Shown in pieces: positions 1 through 9,018 of a DNA stretch of 64,000 nt (position 1 is its first letter; each line of letters starts with the position of its first letter). Position numbers and translations under genes: made by a program. The DNA is from Rhodopseudomonas palustris HaA2 (GTDB lineage Bacteria; Pseudomonadota; Alphaproteobacteria; Rhizobiales; Xanthobacteraceae): the NCBI RefSeq assembly GCF_000013365.1, contig NC_007778.1, positions 62,001-126,000 on the forward strand, given 5' to 3'. A model generated the notes under the pieces. It saw only the letters and a list, made by a program, of their open reading frames with translations. It was not told the origin of the DNA and ran no database searches.

Positions 1-119
1 AGAGGGTTGGGGTGAGGGCGAGCCGAGCACGGATTCAGCGACTCGCCGAGAGCCCTTCCCCCAACCGGATCGCTGACGCGATCCGACCTCCCCCGCAAGC
101 GGGAGAGGTTGCGCCGTGC
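1..119. repeat. Dispersed palindromic repeat, left-edge copy
   Basis: The window opens inside a repeat whose phrase GTTGGGGTGAGGGCGA followed by GATTCAGC recurs near 6610-6645 and, diverged, near 26355-26395. The second part (about 46-119) carries CTCCCGC arms facing CCCCGCAAGCGGGAGAGG. It lies just past the regR stop codon and contains no gene. The shared text is directly visible; a role as a REP/BIME-like element is inference. Confidence 0.7.
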
Positions 120-129
120 CGGTATCGCC

Positions 130-684
130 TCAGCGCGGGGCGCGCTTGGCGAGGATGCGCTGCAGGGTGCGGCGGTGCATGTTGAGGCGACGGGCGGTTT
201 CGGAGACGTTGCGGTTGCACATCTCGTAGATCCGCTGGATGTGCTCCCAGCGGACGCGATCGGCCGACATCGGATTGTTCGGCAGCTCGGATTTCTCAGT
301 ACCGCTGGCGAGCAGAGCGGCGACGACGTCGTCGGCATCGGCCGGCTTCGACAGATAGTCGACCGCGCCCATCTTCACCGCCGTCACCGCGGTGGCGATG
401 TTGCCGTAGCCGGTGAGCACGATGGCGCGCGCGTCCGGGCGCTCCTTCTTCAGCGCCGACACCACGTCGAGGCCGTTGCCGTCGCCGAGCCGCAGGTCGA
501 CCACGGCGAAAGCCGGCGCCGCCTTGCCGATCTGGGCGAGGCCGCTGGAGACGCTGTCACACGACGTGACCTCGAAGCCGCGGGTCTCCATCGCCCGTGA
601 CAGCCGCTCCAGGAACGGCTTGTCGTCCTCCACGATCAGCAGCGAGCGATCGGCGTGGTCGTTCAATTCGGGGATGGCATTCAC
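130..684 (-). CDS. regR: Redox response regulator RegR/RegA (ActR/PrrA family)
   Basis: 184-residue global redox regulator with a receiver domain (about 14-128) and a Fis-type helix-turn-helix (about 140-180). The acidic pocket is E19-D20-D21, the predicted phosphoacceptor is D63 in VVDLRLGDGNGL, and the conserved Lys lies in YLSKPAD. The C-terminal sequence NVSETARRLNMHRRTLQRIL is nearly invariant in the RegA/PrrA/ActR family. The family is phosphorylated by its partner kinase and controls photosynthesis, nitrogen and carbon fixation and respiratory genes. I chose the GTG at 684 because it gives the family length and has an AGGAGAT Shine-Dalgarno; a longer frame upstream is not homologous. 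It follows regS by 166 bp, and a dispersed repeat lies directly upstream. SenC and HvrA genes, usual neighbours in Rhodobacter, are absent. Confidence 0.95.
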   Translation of the reverse strand: MNAIPELNDHADRSLLIVEDDKPFLERLSRAMETRGFEVTSCDSVSSGLAQIGKAAPAFAVVDLRLGDGNGLDVVSALKKERPDARAIVLTGYGNIATAVTAVKMGAVDYLSKPADADDVVAALLASGTEKSELPNNPMSADRVRWEHIQRIYEMCNRNVSETARRLNMHRRTLQRILAKRAPR

Positions 685-702
685 GGCGCGGGATCTCCTA
701 TG

Positions 703-760
703 GCGTTTTCGAGCGATGTGGGACGGTTCGCGTGACGAAAACGCGTCAAAACAAGAATCG
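703..760 (-). repeat. Dispersed repeat copy in the regR leader
   Basis: Read on the minus strand this block matches 32702-32762 on the plus strand almost base for base. Both contain GATTCTTGTTTTGACGCG, then TTTTC, TCACGCGAACCG and TCGCTCGAAAACGC. It sits about 18 bp upstream of the regR GTG, so it is either in the regR leader RNA or overlaps its promoter. The match is seen directly; an effect on regR is inference. Confidence 0.8.
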
Positions 761-850
761 AGAGCGTCGACGCAAAAGATATGGCGACGGGGTGCGACAA
801 TGCCAAGGCCCGGGCCGGAGCCCGCCCTGCGACCGGACGGCGCGCCTCGG

Positions 851-2173
851 TCAAACCTCTGCGACGGCGGAGATTTCGGAATTCTCGAAGCGGTTGCGCG
901 GCCAGGTGAGCTGGACCACCGCGCCGTGATCGGGGAACAGCTTGTTGCGGAACGAGACTTTGGCGCCGGTGCGCTCCAGCAGGGTGCGGGCGATGAACAC
1001 CCCCAGCCCGAGGCCGGAACGCTCGTTCGAGGCGTCGTCGGCATGGCGGCGCCGCGATAGATACGGCTCACCGATCCGCTTCAGGAGGTCGGGTTTGATG
1101 CCCGGCCCGTCGTCCGAGATCATGATCTGGACGGTCTCGGCATTCCACCAGGCGTTGACCTCGACGGTGTCGCGGGCGAAATCGACGGCGTTCTCCAGGA
1201 TGTTGCCGATGCCGTAAAGGATTGCCGGATTACGCATCACCACCGGCTCGGCGACGCCGGAGACCGCGACCCGGATCTTGATCGTGACGCCGAAATCGCG
1301 GTGCGGCGCCACCGCCTCCTCGATCAGCGTCGACAGCGGCATCATGTCGAACGGCGCGCCGGCGGCGTTGAGATGCGAGATCTTGGCGAGGATCTCGCGG
1401 CAGCGCTGCGCCTGCTCACGCAGCGTCTTGAGATCGCCGGCCATCTCCGGCGGCGCGGTCTTCTCCAGTTCGCGCGAGATCAGGAAGATCGTCGACAGCG
1501 GCGTGCCGAGTTCGTGCGCGGCGGCGGCGGCGAGCCCGTCGATCTGGGTCAGATGCTGCTCGCGCTCCAGCACCAGCTCGGTCGCCGACAGCGCGTCGGC
1601 GAGCTTGCGCGCCTCCTCGGTGACCTGGAAGGTGTAGACGCTGGTGACGCCGATCGCGAGCAGGATCGAGAGCCAGACGCCGACCAGATAGATTTCCGGA
1701 AGCTGCACCGCCTCGTCGCCGGCCCAGGGCAGCGGCTGATGATTGTAGCCGAGCAGCGCGGCGCAGCCGGCGGCGAAGACGCCGAGCGCGATCGTCATCC
1801 TTGTCGGCAGCGCGGTGGCGGCGATCAGCACCGGGCCGAGGAACAGGAACGCGAACGGATTCTGCAGCCCGCCGGTGAAATACAGCAGGCCGGCGAGTTC
1901 GGCGATGTTCAGCGCCAGCAGCAGCGCCGCATAGATCGGCTCCATCCGCTGCATCGGATTGAAGGCGATCTGCAAGCCCAGATTGACCACCGCCGAGGCG
2001 AAGATGATGGCCAGGCAGGGCAGCACCGCGAAGTCGAATTCGAGCCCCTGGGCGACGATGAAGATCGCCGAGAGCTGGCCCAGCGCGGCGAGCCAGCGTA
2101 GCCGGAGAATGGTGTCGAGCCGCACATGGCGGCGCGGATGGCGGAAATCGGCGGAGATCAGATCGTCGGACAT
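851..2173 (-). CDS. regS: Redox sensor histidine kinase RegS/RegB (PrrB)
   Basis: 440-residue membrane kinase partnering RegR. About six membrane segments occupy residues 25-180 and include the quinone-sensing GGLQNPF heptad at 101-107. The phosphorylated His is H220 in AAAAHELGTPLSTI, which matches the RegB H-box. C258 in REQAQRCREIL corresponds to the redox-active cysteine of RegB. The ATPase part shows NILENAVDFA (N box), DDGPGI and GLGLGVFIA. The start at 2173 gives the family length. It is transcribed toward regR and diverges from an ABC exporter operon with about 108 bp between starts. The family reads ubiquinone redox state and oxygen. Identity is very secure; target genes cannot be read from this window. 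Confidence 0.95.
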   Translation of the reverse strand: MSDDLISADFRHPRRHVRLDTILRLRWLAALGQLSAIFIVAQGLEFDFAVLPCLAIIFASAVVNLGLQIAFNPMQRMEPIYAALLLALNIAELAGLLYFTGGLQNPFAFLFLGPVLIAATALPTRMTIALGVFAAGCAALLGYNHQPLPWAGDEAVQLPEIYLVGVWLSILLAIGVTSVYTFQVTEEARKLADALSATELVLEREQHLTQIDGLAAAAAHELGTPLSTIFLISRELEKTAPPEMAGDLKTLREQAQRCREILAKISHLNAAGAPFDMMPLSTLIEEAVAPHRDFGVTIKIRVAVSGVAEPVVMRNPAILYGIGNILENAVDFARDTVEVNAWWNAETVQIMISDDGPGIKPDLLKRIGEPYLSRRRHADDASNERSGLGLGVFIARTLLERTGAKVSFRNKLFPDHGAVVQLTWPRNRFENSEISAVAEV

Positions 2174-2281
2174 GAGCCGACACTACGCGCCGCCGCGCCC
2201 GTTCACAATTCGCGGCGAGGTCGCGGACGCCCGCGTCGGCGCTTGCGCAGTCCCGCCGCAATCGGCAAACAGGCCGCCATC

Positions 2282-3091
2282 ATGACCGCCGAGACCGCTC
2301 GCACCCCCGAACCGCCCGCCACCGCCGCGCACGCTGCCGCGGCGATCGAGGTCGCGCATCTGGTCAAGGTCTACAAGGCGACGCGCGCGGTCGACGACAT
2401 CTCCTTCAGCGTCGCGCGCGGCAGCATCACCGGGCTGCTCGGCGGCAACGGCGCCGGCAAGACCACCACGATCGCGATGATCATGGGGCTGGTGCTGCCG
2501 ACCGCCGGCCGGATCCGGGTGCTCGGCCACGACATGCCGGAGCGACGCGCCGACGTGCTCGGCCGGATCAATTTCGAAAGCCCCTATGTCGACATGCCGT
2601 CGCGGTTGACGGTGCGGCAGAACCTGCGGGTGTTCGGCAAGCTTTACGACGTGCCGGATCTGCCCGGCCGGATCGCCGAACTCGCCGCCGATCTCGACCT
2701 CGGCGATTTTCTCGACCGCCCCAGCGGCAAGCTCTCCGCCGGCCAGAAGACCCGCGTGGCATTGGCCAAGGCGCTGATCAACCGCCCCGAACTGCTGCTG
2801 CTCGACGAGCCGACCGCCTCGCTCGATCCCGACACCGCCGACTGGATCCGGTCGCATCTCGAGACCTATTGCCGGCAGCACGGCGCCTCGATCCTGCTCG
2901 CCTCGCACAACATGCTCGAGGTCGAGCGCTTGTGCGACCGCGTCATCATCATGAAGCGCGGCCGGATCGAGGACGACGACGCCCCCGCCGCGATCATGGC
3001 GCGCTACAATCGCGCAACGCTCGAAGAGGTGTTCCTCGACGTCGCCCGCGGCCGCGCGCGGGGCGAAGAGCAGGGAGACCAGCCGGCATGA
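2282..3091 (+). CDS. ABC-2 type exporter ATP-binding protein
   Basis: 269-residue nucleotide-binding subunit of an ABC exporter. It has Walker A GGNGAGKTT near residue 57, signature LSAGQKTR near 155, Walker B LLLLDEPTAS and the H-loop in LASHNM. The start at 2282 is preferred over an upstream in-frame codon because homology begins after a short Ala/Pro-rich leader. Its TGA overlaps the ATG of the next gene (ATGA), so the ATPase and permease are translationally coupled. Such NatA/CcmA-like pairs export lipids, ions or drugs. The substrate cannot be deduced here, and no third component is adjacent. Confidence 0.9.
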   Translation: MTAETARTPEPPATAAHAAAAIEVAHLVKVYKATRAVDDISFSVARGSITGLLGGNGAGKTTTIAMIMGLVLPTAGRIRVLGHDMPERRADVLGRINFESPYVDMPSRLTVRQNLRVFGKLYDVPDLPGRIAELAADLDLGDFLDRPSGKLSAGQKTRVALAKALINRPELLLLDEPTASLDPDTADWIRSHLETYCRQHGASILLASHNMLEVERLCDRVIIMKRGRIEDDDAPAAIMARYNRATLEEVFLDVARGRARGEEQGDQPA

Positions 3092-3918
3092 GATCGCTGA
3101 TCGACAGCCTCGAACTCGGCCGCGGCATCGCCTGGCATCGCATCGCCGCGATGGTGCTGCGCTATTGGTACCTTCTGATGTCGTCGTGGCCGCGGCTGCT
3201 CGAGCTGGTGTACTGGCCGGCGCTGCAGATCATCACCTGGGGCTTTCTGCAGAGCTACATCGCGGACAATGCCGGGTTCTTCGCCCGCGCCGGCGGCACG
3301 CTGATCGGCGCGGTGATCCTGTGGGACATCCTGTTCCGCGGCCAGCTCGGCTTCTCGATCTCGTTTCTGGAAGAGATGTGGGCGCGCAATCTCGGCAACC
3401 TGATGATGAGCCCGCTGAAGCCGATCGAATTCCTGGCGGCGCTGATGATCATGAGCCTGGTGCGGCTGGCGATCGGCATCATCCCGATGGCGCTACTGGC
3501 GATGATCTTCTTCGACTTCAACCTGCTCGGCTTCGGCCTGCCGCTGATCGCCTTCTTCTGCAACCTGATCTTCACCAGCTGGGCGCTCGGCATCTTCGTC
3601 TCCGGCCTGGTGCTGCGCAACGGGCTCGGCGCCGAGAGCATCGTCTGGACGCTGATGTTCGCGGTGATGCCGCTCGCCTGCGTGTACTATCCGGTGTCGG
3701 TGCTGCCGCATTGGCTGCAGCCGATCGCCTGGGCGCTGCCGCCGACCTACGTGTTCGAAGGCATGCGGGCGCTGCTGATGCAGCATCAGTTCCGCGCCGA
3801 CCTGATGCTGTGGTCGCTGGCGCTGAATGCTGTCCTGTTCGCGGCCTCGTTCGTGAGCTTTCTGGTGATGCTGAACAGTGCACGGCGGCACGGATCGTTA
3901 ATTCAAAGCGGCGAATAG
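3088..3918 (+). CDS. ABC-2 type exporter permease
   Basis: 276-residue integral membrane protein with about six hydrophobic segments. It starts four bases inside the preceding ATPase gene (ATGA overlap). The central ARNLGNLMMSPLKPIEF stretch is the cytoplasmic loop typical of ABC-2 permeases, and a conserved-looking SVLPHWLQPIAWALPPTYVFEGMR-type segment (near 205-230) precedes the last helices. It should dimerise and pair with the upstream ATPase. The gene ends 119 bp before the PHB depolymerase start. The substrate is unknown. Confidence 0.88.
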   Translation: MRSLIDSLELGRGIAWHRIAAMVLRYWYLLMSSWPRLLELVYWPALQIITWGFLQSYIADNAGFFARAGGTLIGAVILWDILFRGQLGFSISFLEEMWARNLGNLMMSPLKPIEFLAALMIMSLVRLAIGIIPMALLAMIFFDFNLLGFGLPLIAFFCNLIFTSWALGIFVSGLVLRNGLGAESIVWTLMFAVMPLACVYYPVSVLPHWLQPIAWALPPTYVFEGMRALLMQHQFRADLMLWSLALNAVLFAASFVSFLVMLNSARRHGSLIQSGE

Positions 3919-4037
3919 GCCCTTTCCGGACAGCTTTTGGCCGCTGTCTGTGCTCATAATTCGATCTACCGATTGACGCACCCAGACCCAGCGGCCACTA
4001 TGCTGCGGTGCGAGAAGCGACCAGGGAAACAAATACG

Positions 4038-5363
4038 ATGCCCGTGATTGGTGAATTTGGCCGTCCGCCGGAGCTGCCGGCCGAAGTCAGTCCGGCGATG
4101 ACCACGCCGATGTACTGGTTCTACGAACTCGCTCACGCCTCGCTCAATCCGGCGCGCGCGATGTCGGACGCAGCAAAGCTGATGTTCAAGAATCCGCTGA
4201 ACCCGTGGAGTCACACCGATCTCGGCAAGTCGATCGCGGCGGCCTGCGAAGTGTTCGAGCGTACCACGCGCCGTTACGGCAAGCCGGAATGGGGCCTCGA
4301 CACCACCGAGGTCAACGGCATGCGGGTGCCGATCGAAATTCACAATGTGTGGGAAAAGCCGTTCTGCCGGCTGTTGTATTTCGAACGCAAGCTGGAACAC
4401 CCGCTGCGCCATCCGCAGCCGCGGGTGCTGATCGTGGCGCCGATGTCGGGTCACTACGCGACGCTGCTGCGCGGCACCGTCGAGGCCTTCCTGCCGACCC
4501 ACGAAGTGTACATCACCGACTGGACCGATGCCCGGATGGTGCCGGTCGCCGCCGGCCGCTTCGACCTCGACGACTATGTCGACTATGTCATCGAGATGCT
4601 GCAGACGCTGGGCGGCAACGTCCACGTCGTCGCGGTGTGCCAGCCCTCGGTGCCGGTGCTGGCCGCGGTCTCGGTGATGGAAGCCAACGACGATCCGTTC
4701 GTGCCGCTGTCGATGACGCTGATGGGCGGCCCGATCGACACCCGCCGCAATCCGACCGCGGTCAACAATCTCGCCGCCGAGAAGGGCATCGACTGGTTCC
4801 GCAGCCACGTCATCACCAAGGTGCCGTTCCCGCATCCGGGCGTGATGCGCGACGTCTATCCGGGATTCCTGCAGCTCAATGGCTTCATCAGCATGAATCT
4901 CGACCGCCACATGGACGCGCACAAGAACCTGTTCAACCATCTGGTTCAGGGCGACGGCGACCTCGCCGACAAGCATCGCGAGTTCTACGACGAATATCTG
5001 GCGGTGATGGACCTGACCGCGGAGTTCTATCTGCAGACCGTCGATGTGGTGTTCGTCAAGCACGCGCTGCCGAAGGGCGAGATGATGCATCGGGGCAAGC
5101 TGGTCGAGCCGTGGAAGATCAAGCGCGTGGCGCTGATGACGGTCGAAGGCGAGAAGGACGACATCTCCGGCCTCGGACAGACCGAAGCGACGCACACGCT
5201 GTGCAGCTCGATTCCGGACGAGCGCCGCGTGCACTACGTGCAGAAGGGCGTCGGCCATTACGGCGTGTTCAACGGTTCGCGGTTCCGATCCGAAATCGTG
5301 CCGCGCATTTCCGATTTCATGCTGTCGGCCGCGAACGGCGCACGCGCTAACGCGGCGGAGTAA
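4038..5363 (+). CDS. phaZ: Intracellular polyhydroxybutyrate depolymerase
   Basis: 441-residue hydrolase that degrades amorphous PHB granules to 3-hydroxybutyrate units in the cytoplasm. The nucleophile is a cysteine, C201, in VVAVCQPS, in place of the serine of lipase boxes; this is the hallmark of the PhaZa1-type depolymerases of Cupriavidus. The C-terminal YVQKGVGHYGVFNG supplies the catalytic His. There is no signal peptide, as expected for the intracellular form. I chose ATG 4038 (MPVIGEFGRPP) over an in-frame GTG at 4008 because of the AGGGAAA Shine-Dalgarno and the homology. It is monocistronic, followed by 350 bp without a gene. No PHB synthase or phasin lies nearby. Confidence 0.92.
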   Translation: MPVIGEFGRPPELPAEVSPAMTTPMYWFYELAHASLNPARAMSDAAKLMFKNPLNPWSHTDLGKSIAAACEVFERTTRRYGKPEWGLDTTEVNGMRVPIEIHNVWEKPFCRLLYFERKLEHPLRHPQPRVLIVAPMSGHYATLLRGTVEAFLPTHEVYITDWTDARMVPVAAGRFDLDDYVDYVIEMLQTLGGNVHVVAVCQPSVPVLAAVSVMEANDDPFVPLSMTLMGGPIDTRRNPTAVNNLAAEKGIDWFRSHVITKVPFPHPGVMRDVYPGFLQLNGFISMNLDRHMDAHKNLFNHLVQGDGDLADKHREFYDEYLAVMDLTAEFYLQTVDVVFVKHALPKGEMMHRGKLVEPWKIKRVALMTVEGEKDDISGLGQTEATHTLCSSIPDERRVHYVQKGVGHYGVFNGSRFRSEIVPRISDFMLSAANGARANAAE

Positions 5364-5713
5364 CAGGCGGCGCGGCGATCGCTGTGAAGATCGGGGATCG
5401 GCCTCGTCGCGCGCTCGGTTTACATCGAGGAATCAAGTGGAAGCGCCGAGCCGAGGCAGTTCGAGGTCTGCTCGGCGGATTGTGGGAATCTCGATTCAGT
5501 GCCGTTTCAACGAATGAGGACTGAGTCACGATTCAGCGCCGGTATTTGAATCGAAGTTCGCGAAATTTTCCGGTTCCGGGGCCCATCTTGTAGGGGGATC
5601 GCTCTGCGATCACTCTGTATATTGGGCAAATGATTTGTTTTCGCGCCGGGCGCTTCCAATGGCGGCGGATATGGCAGACTCCAGGCAATCTCCTGTTGTC
5701 CGGATCTGCAGAA
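5364..5713. other. 350-bp intergenic region without a gene
   Basis: No convincing gene is seen on either strand. The short minus-strand frame at 5347-5529 overlaps the end of phaZ and has no start-site signal or recognisable product. The part from about 5560 is richer in A+T and is the likely promoter region for the metallopeptidase that follows. I found no strong sigma-70 hexamers. Confidence 0.5.
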
Positions 5714-6466
5714 ATGGCCTTCCGCGCACTTCTCTATCGGCGGCCCACCGAGCCGTCGACCATCCCCGTTCGTCACGGCTCGCAGTTTTTTGCCGTTCGC
5801 ATCCGGCGTCATCGCCGTGCGACGCGCTACACGCTGCGGATTCATCCGAGTGATCGCGAAGCGATCCTGACGATGCCGCCGCGCGGCACGCTCGCCGACG
5901 CCAAGGATTTCGCACAGCGTCACGGCGCCTGGATCGCCGCGCGTCTCGGCCGTCTGCCGAAGGCGGCGCCGTTCCAGCCCGGCACGCTGGTGCCGCTGCG
6001 CGGCCACGACCATCGCATCGTGCATCGCGCCGGCCGCGGCACGGTGTGGACCGAGACGCGCGAGAGCGGCGAGCGGATCATCTGCGTCGCCGGCGAGGCC
6101 GAGCACATCGATCGCCGCGTCCACGACTTCCTCAAGCGCGAGGCGCGCGCCGACCTGCAGAAGGCCTGCGACCGTTATGCACCCGAGCTCGGCGTCAAGG
6201 TGACGCGGCTGTCGATCCGCGACCAGTCGAGCCGCTGGGGCTCCTGCACCTCGGCGGGATCGCTGTCGTTCTCGTGGCGGCTGATCCTGGCGCCGCCCTA
6301 CGTGCTGGATTATCTCGCCGCGCACGAGGTCGCGCATCTGGTCGAGATGAACCATTCGGCGCGGTTCTGGCGTGTGGTCGGCAAGGTCTGCCCGCACATG
6401 GAGCGCGCCAAGACCTGGCTCGACACCCACGGCAACGATCTGCACCGCTACGGTATCAGCGACTGA
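5714..6466 (+). CDS. YgjP-like zinc metallopeptidase (M48/DUF45 family)
   Basis: 250-residue cytoplasmic protein of the YgjP/DUF45 family. The zinc site is HEVAH at 204-208 with a third ligand at H214 in EMNHSARFW. The preceding QSSRWGSCTSAGSLSFSWRL motif (171-190) is diagnostic for this family. ATG 5714 (MAFRALLYRR) is preferred over the longer frame starting at 5630, whose added residues look non-conserved. The physiological substrate is not established for the family. It stands alone, followed by a dispersed repeat block and the convergent infC. Confidence 0.88.
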   Translation: MAFRALLYRRPTEPSTIPVRHGSQFFAVRIRRHRRATRYTLRIHPSDREAILTMPPRGTLADAKDFAQRHGAWIAARLGRLPKAAPFQPGTLVPLRGHDHRIVHRAGRGTVWTETRESGERIICVAGEAEHIDRRVHDFLKREARADLQKACDRYAPELGVKVTRLSIRDQSSRWGSCTSAGSLSFSWRLILAPPYVLDYLAAHEVAHLVEMNHSARFWRVVGKVCPHMERAKTWLDTHGNDLHRYGISD

Positions 6467-6499
6467 GCGACGGCCTGCTGCCGGCATCGTGCCCGCGGC

Positions 6500-6650
6500 T
6501 TCCCCCACCCCAGCCCTCCCCCGCAAGCGGGAGAGGGAGCACGCCGTGCGCTATGAGAGACACGACCTCACCCCGACCGCTGAAGGCCCCCTCTCCCGCT
6601 TGCGGGAGAGGGTTGGGGTGAGGGCGACGCGGGCACTGATTCAGCAATTC
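6500..6650. repeat. Dispersed palindromic repeat (REP/BIME-like), complete copy
   Basis: Two inverted arms, CCCTCCCCCGCAAGCGGGAG and CCCTCTCCCGCTTGCGGGAG, enclose a spacer and are followed by GGTTGGGGTGAGGGCGACGC and GGCACTGATTCAGC. The same phrases occur at the left edge of the window and, diverged, at 26331-26470. It lies between convergent genes and holds no reading frame of interest. Confidence 0.85.
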
Positions 6651-6700
6651 AGGCGACGATCATCAGCACAACGCCAAAGCGCGTCATCACCCTCGCATCA

Positions 6701-6732
6701 AGAAAAAGGCCCGCCAGATCGACTGACGGGCC
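6701..6732 (-). terminator. Rho-independent terminator of infC
   Basis: On the minus strand GGCCCGTCAG, loop TCGAT and CTGGCGGGCC form a 10-bp stem with one G-U pair, followed by TTTTTCTT. It begins about 37 bp after the infC stop codon. This is the cleanest intrinsic terminator in the left half of the window. Confidence 0.88.
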
Positions 6733-6768
6733 ACACGCGAACTCAAATGCAAATCGGCTTGTCGCGCC

Positions 6769-7308
<540 letters not shown>

Positions 7309-7646
7309 GGTGGCTTCTCCAATATTGTGAACGTTGGTGGCGGACGATCAGATCAACGCATGTCAAAGAAACATCGACGGCTGTGCCGATCGGATCACGC
7401 GCTCCATATAGGTCAGAGCGCGACCGGACGCAAAACCGAGATTGCCCCGGTTGAAAATGCCGAGGCCATGCCCTTCCTGATCGCCGCGCAGTGTGACGGA
7501 AGAACCCCGACCCGGCAAGCCGACTTCCGCCTAAGCGGAGCAAAACCGGCCGATTCGCGGCATTTCCGCCACGCCGGGCGCTGGCCCGACGTTGACGGCG
7601 CGACGCTGCGTATAGCAAACCAACTCCGCAACGAGGCCCTTGATCC
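7309..7646. other. Divergent promoter region infC / hydrolase
   Basis: 338 bp between divergent starts. It must hold the infC promoter and leader and the promoter of the alpha/beta hydrolase. I see the infC Shine-Dalgarno (GGAGAAG on the minus strand, 7314-7320) but no convincing -35/-10 pair, leader peptide or RNA structure. Frames that cross it are shadows. Confidence 0.5.
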
Positions 7647-8441
7647 ATGACAAACAACGCCGCCACCCAAGCCGCGACCGATCCGGACTTCATCACCGTC
7701 GGCGACGGCCCGGCACAGCGCCGGATCGCGGTCCGGGCGCGGGCCGGCCGCGGCCCCGGTCTGTTCTGGCTCGGCGGCTTCAACTCGGACATGACCGGCA
7801 CCAAGGCGGTGGCGCTCGACGCATGGGCCGCCGCGCGCGGCCGCGCCTGCGTCCGGTTCGATTATTCCGGCCACGGCGCCTCCTCCGGCGCGTTCGCCGA
7901 AGGCACCATCAGCCGCTGGCTCGAAGACAGCCTCGCGGTGTTCGACCATGTCTGCAAAGGCCCGCAGGTGGTGATCGGCTCGTCGATGGGCGGCTGGATG
8001 GCGCTGCTGTTGGCGCGCGAACTGCTCCGCCGCGGCCCAGGACCGGCGACCTTGGCCGGCCTGGTGCTGATCGCGCCGGCGCCGGATTTCACCGAAGCGC
8101 TGATGTGGAACGGGTTTTCGCCTCAGATCCGCGAACAGATCGAAACCGAAGGGGTCTGGATGCGGCCCTCGGATTATGGCGAGCCGTATCCGATCACGCG
8201 CACGCTGATCGAGGACGGCCGTAACCACCTGCTGCTCGGCGGCGCCATCAGCACCGGCTGCCCGGTCCGCATCCTGCAGGGCAAGCGGGACCCCGACGTG
8301 CCCTGGACCCATGCCTTCGCCTTGACCGAACGGCTGCCTTGCGAAGACGTCGTGCTGACCCTGATCCAGGACGGCGACCATCGCCTCAGCCGCCCGCAGG
8401 ACATCGCGCGCATGCTGGCAGCGGTGGAGGAGATCGGGTGA
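7647..8441 (+). CDS. Alpha/beta hydrolase (ABHD10-like esterase)
   Basis: 264-residue serine hydrolase. The nucleophile elbow is GSSMGG with S113, the acid probably lies in GKRDPDVPW, and the catalytic His is in DGDHRLS near the C-terminus. The early motif FNSDMTGTKA and the DYSGHGASSG block resemble the mitochondrial ABHD10/acyl-protein-thioesterase group. It is divergent from infC. The natural ester substrate is unknown. Start ATG 7647 is the only sensible one. Confidence 0.82.
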   Translation: MTNNAATQAATDPDFITVGDGPAQRRIAVRARAGRGPGLFWLGGFNSDMTGTKAVALDAWAAARGRACVRFDYSGHGASSGAFAEGTISRWLEDSLAVFDHVCKGPQVVIGSSMGGWMALLLARELLRRGPGPATLAGLVLIAPAPDFTEALMWNGFSPQIREQIETEGVWMRPSDYGEPYPITRTLIEDGRNHLLLGGAISTGCPVRILQGKRDPDVPWTHAFALTERLPCEDVVLTLIQDGDHRLSRPQDIARMLAAVEEIG

Positions 8442-8580
8442 GGCAACCGCAGAATCAGCCCGCGAGAGGTCTGCAGGTGTCTCGCGAAAGCAGGCACCCG
8501 GCATGCCAGAGCGTTGAGGTCACGCGCCCTGCGAATCGATAAGCGTTCTGCCGGGTCTCAATCCGGGCAATGACGTGGCT

Positions 8581-9018
8581 TCACCCCGGCCGCGGCGACC
8601 AGCCCGACGGGGCCAGTTCGAAATGCTCGAACTGGAAACCGGGCGCCACCGTGCAGCCGACCAGCGTCCAGTCGCCGGTCGAGACCGCGGCCTGCCAGGC
8701 CTGCGGCGGCACGATCGCCTGTGGGGTTTCGCCCGCTGCGACGTCCGGTCCGAGCGCGACCGCGCGGTGGCCGTTGTCGTCGGCGATTTCCAGCGTCAGC
8801 GTCGCGCCAGCGTAGTAGTGCCAGATCTCGACCGCGTCGATGCGATGCCAGTGTGAACGTTCGCCGCGCGCCAACAGGAAGTAGATCGCGGTCGAGGCGC
8901 TGCGGCCGGTGGAGTCGCAGCGGGAATCGCGAAACGTCTCGCGATAGTGCCCGCCTTCGGGATGCGGCGCGAGGCCGAGTTGCGCGATCACCTCCGCGGC
9001 GGACAGCGTCGCCCGCAT
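8581..9018 (-). CDS. Cupin family protein (DUF985)
   Basis: 145-residue single-domain cupin of the DUF985 (cupin_5) family. Family marks include HPEGGHYRETFRD near residue 20, SAIYFLL-type strand, and HWHRIDAVEIWHYYAG with putative metal-binding histidines. Its start overlaps the gloB stop (TGATG), so it is translationally coupled; ATG 9018 is preferred to the GTG at 9021. Members bind metals or sugar-like ligands, but no reaction is assigned. Its place behind gloB suggests co-expression with methylglyoxal detoxification, which is inference. Confidence 0.85.
   Translation of the reverse strand: MRATLSAAEVIAQLGLAPHPEGGHYRETFRDSRCDSTGRSASTAIYFLLARGERSHWHRIDAVEIWHYYAGATLTLEIADDNGHRAVALGPDVAAGETPQAIVPPQAWQAAVSTGDWTLVGCTVAPGFQFEHFELAPSGWSPRPG

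Noticed and set aside
1301-2101. 266-codon plus-strand frame opposite regS
   Set aside because: Low-complexity Arg/Gln/Asp translation, antisense shadow of a gene with an unambiguous product.
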